Made by a program: the position numbers and the translations under genes. Below are positions 1 to 6,007 of a stretch of DNA of 6,050 nucleotides, in pieces. The notes under the pieces were generated by a model. The model was given only the letters and a program-made list of their open reading frames with translations. It was not told the origin of the DNA and did not search any database. The stretch comes from an uncultured bacterium (GTDB taxonomy: Bacteria; Verrucomicrobiota; Lentisphaeria; Victivallales; UBA1829), in the NCBI GenBank assembly GCA_900549415.1, contig URNX01000090.1, positions 1 through 6,050 of the forward strand, given 5' to 3'. The stretch's first letter is position 1; each line of letters opens with the position of its first letter.

Positions 1-13
1 AACCGTCCTCAAT

Positions 14-796
14 ATGATCCAGCTTGATCTGCATCAGATTTCCACTGCGGATTTCATCTGGAGCGGGCGGAACACGTTTGCTTTCAACCGCTGTTTCTTT
101 GTGCGGGAAGGGACGGGATCCGTGCGGAACCATTCGACGGGCGAGCTTCACAATCTGCGCCGGGGCGGTGCTCTGTTCATGCCGGAATCCGCGGATCTAA
201 GTTTTGAATTCCGCGACGGACTCAAATTTCTGTGCTGTCATTTCAATCTGCACATTCTGCCCGGGGTGGATATTTTCCAGAAGGAGCGGCATTGCCGGGA
301 GTTTGCCGCCGACCCGGTGGAAATCGAACGGATGGAGCGTATGACCCTCGCGCCTCCGGACTGGTTCGGCATTTGTGATTTCGAGATGTTTCTCTGGCGG
401 GTGATCCGCGCGCTCCCGCTGCCGCCGGGCGACACTCTTGCCGAACTTGCAAATCTTTCCGGACGCTATGGCGGGCTTCTGCGTTATATTCAGGAGAACC
501 TGTCCGCGCAGATGGGGGTGGAGGAACTGGCGGAGGTTGCCGGGCAGTCCCGCGGAACGCTTTCCCGGAATTTTTCACACGACCTTTCAATTCCGCTCAA
601 GTCGTTTCTGCAGAAAGAGCTGATCGCGCAGACGAGCCGTTATCTGCTCTGCTCGCCGCTTTCAATCCGGGAGATCGCGGAGCATTTCCGCTTCAGCAGC
701 GAATACTATTTTTCCAACTTCTTCAAGCGCCATACGGGAACCACGCCCTCGGCGTTCCGGAAAGCAAATCTGCACGCGCAGACTCTGCTGCTGTAA
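14..796 (+). CDS. AraC-family transcriptional regulator (start uncertain)
   Basis: Cytoplasmic DNA-binding regulator of the AraC/XylS type, 260 residues as called. Residues about 20-90 look like the cupin-type sensor domain of sugar-responsive AraC proteins, with low conservation. Residues about 150-250 form the paired helix-turn-helix domain. The first recognition unit is around MGVEELAEVAGQSRGTLSR (167-185). The second is around LSIREIAEHFRFSSEYYFS (216-234), followed by the hallmark FFKRHTGTTPSAFRK (236-250). The ATG at 14 has no visible ribosome-binding site in the 13 bases before it, and the frame stays open to the window edge, so the real start may be upstream and the gene partial. It converges on the uxaC-nagB operon and shares its terminator region. 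Control of that operon is plausible, but nothing in the sequence proves it. The inducer is unknown. The family assignment is secure. Confidence 0.9.
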   Translation: MIQLDLHQISTADFIWSGRNTFAFNRCFFVREGTGSVRNHSTGELHNLRRGGALFMPESADLSFEFRDGLKFLCCHFNLHILPGVDIFQKERHCREFAADPVEIERMERMTLAPPDWFGICDFEMFLWRVIRALPLPPGDTLAELANLSGRYGGLLRYIQENLSAQMGVEELAEVAGQSRGTLSRNFSHDLSIPLKSFLQKELIAQTSRYLLCSPLSIREIAEHFRFSSEYYFSNFFKRHTGTTPSAFRKANLHAQTLLL

Positions 797-826
797 AAAA
801 AGCGGCGTCTTGAAGACGCCGCCTTT
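795..826 (-). terminator. Rho-independent terminator of the uxaC-nagB operon, possibly bidirectional
   Basis: A perfect 8-bp GC-rich stem GCGGCGTC / GACGCCGC (802-809 with 815-822) encloses the loop TTGAA. Read on the minus strand, the stem is followed directly by seven T (complement of 795-801), the classic intrinsic terminator form. It sits about 24 bases past the nagB stop. On the plus strand it starts right at the stop of the AraC gene but is followed only by CTTTG, so termination of that gene should be weaker. The A-tract overlaps the last two bases of the AraC stop codon. Confidence 0.87.
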
Positions 827-845
827 GAAACGATGCGCGGTTTCC

Positions 846-1646
846 TCAGTCCTTGAGGCAATCCTGATACTGCCGCCACTCGGGTTCGTTTGCGAAAATC
901 CAGTGGTAGTAGTCCTTGCCCTGAAGCTCCTTTGCGGCGGCTTCATCGACAATGACGGTGCATTTCGGGTGAAGCTGGAGTGCGGAGGCGGAAACCATGC
1001 TTGTGATCGGTCCCTCAACCGCTTTCGCGATGATTGCGGCTTTTTCCGCTCCGGTCGCGAGCAGCAGAATGCGGCGGGCTTCCAGAATGGTGCCTACGCC
1101 CATGGTGAGAGCGCGCTTCGGCATGTCTTCCGGATGCGGGAAAAGCGGGGCGTTCTGCGCAATGGTGGTCGGAGTCAGCGCCTTGTCGCGGGTGCGGGAG
1201 GCGAGTGAGGAGAGCGGCTCGTTGAAGCCGATGTGACCGCTGCGTCCGATTCCGAGCAGCTGAATGTCGATTCCGCCGCACTCCTTCATGCGCTTTTCAT
1301 AGTTTTCGCATTCGAGGGCGAGGTCGGGAGCGTTTCCGAGCGGAAGATGCGTGTTGCGGATATCGATGTTCACCTTGTTGAACAGATGACGGTTCATGTA
1401 GGTGCGGTAGGAATTCGGATCGTCTTCCGGAATACCGATGTACTCGTCGAGATTGAAGGAGCGGCAGAGCGAGAAATCCAGTTCCCCGCCGCGGTGCATT
1501 TCCGCGAGAACGCCGTAAAGATTCTCCATGGTGCGCCCCGTAGCGAGACCGAGCGTGCAACTGGGTTTGCGGCGGATCTGATCCGCGATCAGACGGGCGG
1601 AGAGCAGGGTTGCTCTGCGCTCATCCGGCATGATGATGACTTCCAT
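846..1646 (-). CDS. nagB: Glucosamine-6-phosphate deaminase NagB
   Basis: Cytoplasmic aldo-keto isomerase/deaminase converting glucosamine-6-phosphate to fructose-6-phosphate plus ammonia, the last step of amino-sugar catabolism. It has 266 residues, the usual NagB length. Visible motifs are the phosphate-binding GLATGRTMENLY (33-44), SFNLDEYIGI (63-72) with Asp67 as the enolisation base, GIGRSGHIGFNEP (132-144) with His138 and Glu143 of the ring-opening relay, and SSLASRTR (146-153). The relay position normally Asp or Asn (E. coli Asp141) is Ser136 here, which is unusual. The start ATG at 1646 has AAGGAG about 10 bases upstream; Met6 is a less likely alternative. It follows uxaC by 21 bases and is surely cotranscribed. 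No nagA (deacetylase) is adjacent, so glucosamine may arrive already deacetylated or nagA lies elsewhere. The terminator at 795-826 closes the operon. Confidence 0.95.
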   Translation of the reverse strand: MEVIIMPDERRATLLSARLIADQIRRKPSCTLGLATGRTMENLYGVLAEMHRGGELDFSLCRSFNLDEYIGIPEDDPNSYRTYMNRHLFNKVNIDIRNTHLPLGNAPDLALECENYEKRMKECGGIDIQLLGIGRSGHIGFNEPLSSLASRTRDKALTPTTIAQNAPLFPHPEDMPKRALTMGVGTILEARRILLLATGAEKAAIIAKAVEGPITSMVSASALQLHPKCTVIVDEAAAKELQGKDYYHWIFANEPEWRQYQDCLKD

Positions 1647-1667
1647 TTCGGAAACACTCCTTGTTTA

Positions 1668-3035
1668 TCAGACGTTGAAGAACTTTTTCGGTTCGGTGTA
1701 GCACATCATGACCGCGATCTTTTCCGCAATCTCCTGCGGCATGCGGCCTTTGAGGACGAGTCCGCCGAGAACGTTGGAGAGCGTCCTGCGGAACATCTCG
1801 AAGCGGGAAGCGTAGGAGAGAATCTTGCGGGAGTCGGAGACCATGCCGGCGAAGCAGGAATAGACGTCGACGTTGCCGATGTATTCGAGCTGAGTGGACA
1901 TGCCGTAGGGCTGGTCGTTCAGCCACCAGGCGGAGCCGAGGCGGACGTTCTTGCCGAACGCGCGGGCGACTGCCGCGAGGGCGGCCTGATGACACGGCTC
2001 AAGCGAGTAGAGCACGAGTTTCAGACGGTCGTCGAAGTGATTCAGGAATCCGCAGAGCGGTTTGGCGATGTTGACGTAGAATTCGGAAATATCGCCGCCG
2101 ACATCCATGCCGAGCGATTTGAAGAGCGTGTCGCGGACGTCGCGGATGACGCACATGTGCATCTGGTAAACCCAGCCCGCGCGCATATCCATTTCGGCGA
2201 CCTTGATCGTGAGGTAATCCTGATAGGTGTCGATATCCGCCTGGGACATGGTTTCTCCGGCGAGGGCGCGCTGGAAGACGACGTCGGCTTCCGCGAGCGT
2301 GGCGTTTCCGGGAAGCGGATGCGGGGTGTCGTGATCGCTGGCGCGGCAGCCTTTTTCCGCGAAGTAGTCGTGGGATTTCTGGAGCGCCTCCACGAGTTTT
2401 TCCACGGAGTCAATTTCGATTCCGAAGCGTTTTCCGAGCTTGGCGATGTAGTCGCGGAAGCCGGGATAGTGAATGCGCATGGCCTTGTCGGGGCGCCACG
2501 TCGGGCGGATGACGATGCGTCCGGCCTTTTCGTTGACGGCGGTATGATATTCGAGGGTGTCGACCGGGTCGTCGGTGGAGCACATGACTTCAACGTTCAT
2601 CGCCTTGAGGAGGGCGAGGGGCTTGAAATCGTCGGTTGCGAGCTTGGCGTTGACTTCATCCCAGATGCGTTCTGCGTTTTCGGAGCAGAGCACGTCGGTG
2701 ATGCCGAAACGTCTGCGGAGGTCGAGATGAATCCATTCGAATACGGGGTTGCCGGCGATTTCCGGCATGACGCGGGCGAGCTCCATCCACTTTTCTTTCG
2801 GGGTGGCGGTTCCGGTGATGCTGTTTTCGTCCACGCCGCGTTTGCGCATGACTTCCCAGACGTAGTGGTCGGTTGCCGCGAACACCTGCCAGGCGTTGGA
2901 ATAGTTTCCGTTTGCGGCGATTTCTGCAACGTCGGCGTGGTTGTGCGGGTCAATGATCGGCAGATCTTTCACTGCGTTGTAGATGGCGACGGCGGAATCG
3001 CTTTCCAGCAGGTACTTGTCATCGAGGAATGACAT
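1668..3035 (-). CDS. uxaC: Glucuronate (uronate) isomerase UxaC
   Basis: Isomerises D-glucuronate to D-fructuronate, and usually D-galacturonate to D-tagaturonate: the first cytoplasmic step of hexuronate catabolism leading to 2-keto-3-deoxygluconate. It has 455 residues and belongs to the amidohydrolase-like superfamily TIM barrel. Visible motifs are the metal-binding DPHNH (29-33, His31 and His33), NPVFEWIHLDLRRRFGI (96-112), CSTDDPVDTLEYH (152-164), the substrate-binding WRPDKA (180-185), GWVYQMH (287-293), SAWWLNDQPYGM (368-379) and MVSDSRKILSY (398-408) with Asp401. Overall wording resembles the ~450-residue Thermotoga-type enzyme more than the ~470-residue E. coli one (recalled, not computed). 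The start is supported by AAGGAG five bases before the ATG at 3035. First gene of the uxaC-nagB operon, divergent from purM. Confidence 0.96.
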   Translation of the reverse strand: MSFLDDKYLLESDSAVAIYNAVKDLPIIDPHNHADVAEIAANGNYSNAWQVFAATDHYVWEVMRKRGVDENSITGTATPKEKWMELARVMPEIAGNPVFEWIHLDLRRRFGITDVLCSENAERIWDEVNAKLATDDFKPLALLKAMNVEVMCSTDDPVDTLEYHTAVNEKAGRIVIRPTWRPDKAMRIHYPGFRDYIAKLGKRFGIEIDSVEKLVEALQKSHDYFAEKGCRASDHDTPHPLPGNATLAEADVVFQRALAGETMSQADIDTYQDYLTIKVAEMDMRAGWVYQMHMCVIRDVRDTLFKSLGMDVGGDISEFYVNIAKPLCGFLNHFDDRLKLVLYSLEPCHQAALAAVARAFGKNVRLGSAWWLNDQPYGMSTQLEYIGNVDVYSCFAGMVSDSRKILSYASRFEMFRRTLSNVLGGLVLKGRMPQEIAEKIAVMMCYTEPKKFFNV

Positions 3036-3090
3036 AAAAACTCCTTGTTCTTTCTGTTTTTCTGTTATTGTTCGCTTCCTTTTCCCTTTA

Positions 3091-3119
3091 AATATAGCGT
3101 TAAAATGGAAAAAATCCAG
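3091..3119 (-). promoter_or_regulatory. Candidate promoter for uxaC-nagB
   Basis: On the minus strand a TATATT -10 hexamer lies at 3091-3096. Upstream at the expected distance is only a poor -35 (CTGGAT at 3114-3119, 17-base spacer, or TGGATT with 16). The predicted leader to the uxaC ATG at 3035 would be roughly 50 bases. The weak -35 is compatible with activator dependence, which would suit an AraC-type regulator, but this is inference from one sequence. Confidence 0.35.
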
Positions 3120-3140
3120 TTTGCGGCATAATTTTCATGA

Positions 3141-3165
3141 ATTTCCGCTTTTATCTTGCGGAAAT
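3141..3165. repeat. Perfect 8-bp inverted repeat in the divergent promoter region, candidate operator
   Basis: ATTTCCGC (3141-3148) and GCGGAAAT (3158-3165) are exact reverse complements separated by nine AT-rich bases. A second perfect palindrome, TTCATGAA (3134-3141), abuts it on the left. The repeat lies where the -35 region of the purM promoter would fall and about 45 bases upstream of the putative uxaC -10. It could be a repressor or activator site for one or both genes. No known operator was recognised. A chance origin in AT-rich DNA is possible, though eight matched bases containing CCGC is less likely by chance. Confidence 0.45.
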
Positions 3166-3178
3166 GCGTGTATATTAT
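3150..3178 (+). promoter_or_regulatory. Candidate purM promoter
   Basis: The stretch GTGTATATTATAG holds good -10 candidates: TATTAT at 3173-3178 or TATATT at 3171-3176. With the first, a 17-base spacer places a weak -35, TTTATC, at 3150-3155, inside the inverted repeat. Transcription would start near 3185 and give a leader of about 30 bases ending in the purM ribosome-binding site. The position favours expression starting here rather than readthrough, since the upstream gene is divergent. Confidence 0.4.
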
Positions 3179-3217
3179 AGAAGGAAAAAACTGAAACAGC
3201 CAACGAAAGAGGTAAAA

Positions 3218-4273
3218 ATGGCTCCGGAAAACAAAAAAGTCTCGACTTACAAAGAAGCCGGCGTTGACATCGATCTCGCCACGGAACTGCTCACGCGCGT
3301 CAAAAAGAAACTCGCGTCGACGAAACGCCCCGAAATGCTCGCCCCCATCGGCGGTTTCGGCGGACTCTTTCAGATTGATCTGACGAAATACAAAAAGCCG
3401 GTGTTCGTCTCCAGCATCGACGGCGTTGGAACCAAACTCATGGTCGCCGCCCTCATGCAGAAGTTCGACACGGTCGGTCACGACATTGTCAACCATTGCG
3501 TGAACGACATCAGCGTTCAGGGTGCGGAACCGGTGTTCTTCCTGGACTACATCGGCATCGGCAAACTCCGCAGCCCGCTTTATGAGGATATCCTCGGCGG
3601 CATTGCGGACGCCTGCAAAAAGGTGAACTGCGCGGTGCTCGGCGGCGAAACCGCTGAAATGCCGGGCATGTACGGCAACGACTTCGACCTGGTCGGCGTC
3701 ATCAACGGTATTGTCGAGAAGGACAAACTGATTACCGGCGAGAAGATCAAACCGGGACACATCGCGATCGGTCTTCCCTCGAACGGCCTGCACACGAACG
3801 GCTTCAGCCTTGCGCGTCAGGTGCTCTTCCACAGCTGCCGCTACGAAGTCGACACCGAACTTGCCGAGCTGAATCATGAGACGATCGGCGAAGCTCTTCT
3901 GAAGCCGCACACCTGCTATTGGCCTGCGATCAAAGCCGCGATGGATATGGATTTCCCGCTCGACGGCATTGCGCACATCACGGGCGGCGGACTTTACGAC
4001 AATGTTCCGCGCATTCTTCCTCCGGACGTCGACGCCGTGTTCCACAAGAGCACGATCAAGAATCCCCCGCCGATTTTCCGTCTCATCACGGAAGCGGGCA
4101 ACATCGACGATTCCGAAGCGTACCGCGTCTTCAACATGGGTGTCGGCATGGTGTGGTTTGTCCCCGCGGACGCCGCGAACCAGGCACTCGACATCTGCCA
4201 TAAAGCCGGTTTCGACGCCTTCGTCTGCGGCGAAATCGTCAAAGGCTCGAAAAAGTCGATTGTTGTTGACTGA
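3218..4273 (+). CDS. purM: Phosphoribosylformylglycinamidine cyclo-ligase (AIR synthetase) PurM
   Basis: ATP-dependent closure of FGAM to 5-aminoimidazole ribonucleotide, the fifth step of de novo purine synthesis, in the cytoplasm. It has 351 residues from the ATG at 3218, close to the usual ~345. The first ATG of the open frame (3137) is rejected: it would add 27 basic, non-conserved residues and lies upstream of the likely promoter, whereas 3218 has AGAGG five bases before it. Motifs in order: SYKEAGVDID-like STYKEAGVDID (9-19), GGFGGLFQ (45-52), DGVGTK (68-73, ATP/metal signature), CVNDI (94-98), QGAEPVFFLDY (101-111), GGETAEMPGMY (142-152), GLHTNGFSLAR (190-200), HITGGGLYDNVPR (253-265) and FNMGVGM (305-311). 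All key motifs are intact. No purN or other pur gene is adjacent; the next gene is a glycosyltransferase. Confidence 0.97.
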   Translation: MAPENKKVSTYKEAGVDIDLATELLTRVKKKLASTKRPEMLAPIGGFGGLFQIDLTKYKKPVFVSSIDGVGTKLMVAALMQKFDTVGHDIVNHCVNDISVQGAEPVFFLDYIGIGKLRSPLYEDILGGIADACKKVNCAVLGGETAEMPGMYGNDFDLVGVINGIVEKDKLITGEKIKPGHIAIGLPSNGLHTNGFSLARQVLFHSCRYEVDTELAELNHETIGEALLKPHTCYWPAIKAAMDMDFPLDGIAHITGGGLYDNVPRILPPDVDAVFHKSTIKNPPPIFRLITEAGNIDDSEAYRVFNMGVGMVWFVPADAANQALDICHKAGFDAFVCGEIVKGSKKSIVVD

Positions 4274-4292
4274 GAGTGATGTTTGTCTGCAA

Positions 4293-4316
4293 CCGCCCCG
4301 TGTTCCGCGGGGCGGG
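4293..4316 (+). other. GC-rich hairpin between purM and the glycosyltransferase, no U-tract
   Basis: CCGCCCCG (4293-4300) pairs exactly with CGGGGCGG (4308-4315). The stem can extend to ten pairs with a TTC loop if one T-G wobble is allowed. It starts 20 bases after the purM stop and ends just before the GAGG ribosome-binding site (4323-4326) of the next gene. No T-run follows, so it is not a standard intrinsic terminator. It could be a 3'-end stabiliser, a partial terminator or an attenuating structure for the downstream gene. Confidence 0.55.
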
Positions 4317-4330
4317 ACGGATGAGGTTTC

Positions 4331-5332
4331 ATGGCGATGAGCACACCGTTCCTTTCCATTTGCATTCCGACATTCAACCGCAGTCCGTATCTTTGCAAGA
4401 CACTGGACGCGATTGTCTCCGAACCGTCGTTTCAGGAAACGGACGAGATTGAGATTGTCGTTTCGGACAATGCATCGACGGATGACACTCCGTCGTTGAT
4501 GTCGCGTTTCTGTTCCACATATCCCGGCAAAATTCGGTATCTGCGCCTGACAGAACCGATAGATTCCCATTTTAATTTTCAAAATGCCCTTGACCACGGT
4601 CGCGGCGAATATCTGAAGCTGTTGAATGACAACACTCTGTTCCGTTTGGGAATGCTGCGTAAACTCTATGACAACATAAAGCTCCATCCGGACGGCGATG
4701 TTTTTCTGACCAATCACAAGACTTGTCATTCGGAACCTGAGAAGCGGATTACAACAGTTAACGAGGCTGTTGATTACGGTTCATTTTTCATTACCTGGAT
4801 ATCTTCATATACATACCGTCGGCGCTCTTATGCGAGTCTGCCGGAGCCGTTCCGTTATTATATGTATTATTTCCCGCAAGTGGATATTTATTTCCGGATC
4901 CTGAAGGACGGCGGAGTTTCATACACGTTCAATGAAAGCTATTTTGAACGGCAGGGAGTAACCTACAATTTAAAGGTCCGCAATGAAGCGGATATTTACG
5001 GCGAATGCTATCTGGTCTTCCTGCAGATTTATCAGAAAGCCGGTTTGCTGAGCAAATCTGTGTTTGAGCAGGAGAAACGGGATGTCCTTTTCTGGCATAT
5101 TCTGCCTGTGTATTTTGATTTTACTCGAGAATTTTCCGCAGGTCATACGCTCGGCTGGCGGGTCTTCTGGGAATCCATGCCGCAGTATCACCGGAATTGG
5201 TATTACTATGCGGCGATAGTAATCGCTTTTGTTTACCTGACCGCAATGAAGATTCCCGGTATCAGACAGCTGATGTGTCGGCTAAAGGATTTTGTCAAAT
5301 CCTTTACGCGGAATCAGCTTGTGGAAGATTAA
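4331..5332 (+). CDS. Family 2 glycosyltransferase, surface polysaccharide type
   Basis: Probable inverting glycosyltransferase adding a sugar from a nucleotide-sugar donor to a lipid-linked polysaccharide precursor on the inner face of the membrane; 333 residues. The GT-A nucleotide-binding half is clear: SICIPTFNRSPYL (9-21), EIVVSDNASTDDT (41-53, with Asp46) and HGRGEYLKLLNDN (89-101). The last ends in Asn-Asp-Asn (99-101) where most relatives carry Asp-Asp or Asp-x-Asp. Asp185 in PQVDIYFRIL may be part of the acceptor or catalytic site. Residues about 291-307 are hydrophobic and may touch the membrane; the tail is basic. GAGG lies four bases before the ATG at 4331 and ten before a second ATG at 4337, so Met3 may be the true start. 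The gene is more AT-rich than purM (26 of 60 GC in 4861-4920). Donor, acceptor and linkage cannot be told. Confidence 0.85.
   Translation: MAMSTPFLSICIPTFNRSPYLCKTLDAIVSEPSFQETDEIEIVVSDNASTDDTPSLMSRFCSTYPGKIRYLRLTEPIDSHFNFQNALDHGRGEYLKLLNDNTLFRLGMLRKLYDNIKLHPDGDVFLTNHKTCHSEPEKRITTVNEAVDYGSFFITWISSYTYRRRSYASLPEPFRYYMYYFPQVDIYFRILKDGGVSYTFNESYFERQGVTYNLKVRNEADIYGECYLVFLQIYQKAGLLSKSVFEQEKRDVLFWHILPVYFDFTREFSAGHTLGWRVFWESMPQYHRNWYYYAAIVIAFVYLTAMKIPGIRQLMCRLKDFVKSFTRNQLVED
5283..5306. repeat. Perfect 10-bp inverted repeat at the 3' end of the family 2 glycosyltransferase gene
   Basis: TAAAGGATTT (5283-5292) and AAATCCTTTA (5297-5306) are exact reverse complements around the loop TGTC. It is inside the last codons of the plus-strand glycosyltransferase and about 23 bases beyond the stop of the convergent minus-strand one. 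It may act as a transcript-end hairpin for the convergent pair, but its stem is AT-rich and no T-run follows on either strand. It could also be coincidental, since it encodes ordinary LKDFVKSFT residues. Confidence 0.45.
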
Positions 5333-5895
5333 ATAGACCCAAACAGTTTTGCCTGAATTTTTCGCGCAAAGATGGGAATGTTATACTTGCACAAATCGTA
5401 GAGGTTGCGCAAAGGGTATGTCATCTTCCATGCTGTGGAATTCGTGATTTCCCAATATTTCTTACGGAAAGTTTTGGCCTGATCTATATATGACTGCCTT
5501 TCAATAGCAGGGAAAAATGGAAGTTGCCGTGCGTATCTCCACCAAAGTTCGGAAAAATACCCTTCCGGGGTATTCCACGGTTTTTGCCAAGAGGCATAAT
5601 GTATTAGATTAGGCGATTTTTTCTTGAGAAGGATTTTTTTGTAAGCATCATAATCAGAGGTCTTTTTTATGTATTTTTCTTCTGCAAAAGCAAAGAAATT
5701 CCAGAGAAATGACAGCGATATGAAATTACCTGTATACAGCATGTTTAACACATCTTGGTCAGGAGATGCCAATTTGGTATATTTGCTTAAAACAGCAAGG
5801 CTCTGCTTTAATAAATCTAATTCATTTAATTTAGGAATGTTCATTACAAGAACACCGGAATTAAAGTAATCTGGTGTTGAAAAGAATCTCTTCAT
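5329..5895 (-). CDS. Family 8 glycosyltransferase, C-terminal part (downstream of a frameshift)
   Basis: C-terminal 188 residues of a retaining glycosyltransferase of the LgtC/WaaJ-like family 8, which transfers galactose or glucose to lipopolysaccharide or exopolysaccharide acceptors. Family landmarks in order: DYFNSGVLVMN (9-19, the Asn-Ser-Gly substrate-binding loop), SPDQDVLN (44-51, Asp46-Gln47 catalytic region), IHYASWQKPWN (98-108, metal-ligand His99 and the KPW motif) and ELWWRYARQLPFF (116-128). The tail NSTAWKMTYPLRNLY (152-166) matches a motif common at the ends of polysaccharide transferases. The ATG at 5895 is not a natural start. It has no good ribosome-binding site, and the missing N-terminal half with the DxD motif lies just upstream in another frame. 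Its TAA stop overlaps the TAA of the convergent family 2 gene. DNA here is very AT-rich (17 of 60 GC in 5641-5700). Confidence 0.82.
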   Translation of the reverse strand: MKRFFSTPDYFNSGVLVMNIPKLNELDLLKQSLAVLSKYTKLASPDQDVLNMLYTGNFISLSFLWNFFAFAEEKYIKKTSDYDAYKKILLKKKSPNLIHYASWQKPWNTPEGYFSELWWRYARQLPFFPAIERQSYIDQAKTFRKKYWEITNSTAWKMTYPLRNLYDLCKYNIPIFARKIQAKLFGSI

Positions 5896-6007
5896 GGGGG
5901 CTCTATGTATGCTGCAACAGGTTTTTCTTCCAGCTGGGTAGCAAACAATTCTGCGACATCCGCAAGAAGAATGGTATCAATATCAAGATAAATAACTTTT
6001 TTGTAGT
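5892..6007 (-). pseudogene. Family 8 glycosyltransferase, N-terminal fragment, frameshifted and cut by the contig end
   Basis: Reading minus from about 6007, the frame gives KKVIYLDIDTILLADVAELF followed by EEKPVAAYIEPP and then a TGA stop at 5892-5894. This is the strand-end DxD region of family 8 transferases: YLDID at about 5976-5990 holds the two metal-binding aspartates. Joining it to the C-terminal frame needs one extra C in the run of five C (plus-strand G, 5896-5900), which would give EPP-MKRFF without loss. The two pieces are therefore one gene split by a one-base deletion, whether a real mutation, an assembly error near a contig end, or a variable tract. The first ~80-100 residues of the protein are missing because adapter sequence begins at 6008. 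Confidence 0.78.

Noticed and set aside
1233..3032. A 599-codon plus-strand open frame opposite uxaC and the 5' part of nagB
   Set aside because: It is antisense to two clear enzyme genes. Its translation is repetitive in Val, Glu, Asp, Gly and His with no domain, as expected from the mirror frame of GC-biased codons. No ribosome-binding site argues for it.
3156..3176. TTGCGG with TATATT as a purM promoter pair
   Set aside because: The spacer is only about nine bases, far shorter than the 16-18 needed, so TTGCGG is better read as the right arm of the inverted repeat.
3137..3217. A 27-residue N-terminal extension of PurM from the first ATG
   Set aside because: The extra residues are basic and not conserved in PurM, the ATG lacks a ribosome-binding site, and the segment contains the likely promoter and inverted repeat. 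The ATG at 3218 has AGAGG at good spacing.
3065..4729. A 554-codon minus-strand open frame opposite purM and part of the family 2 glycosyltransferase
   Set aside because: It covers purM entirely, shows mirror-frame composition (Arg, Val, Asp, His) and has no recognisable motif. purM has every family signature on the other strand.
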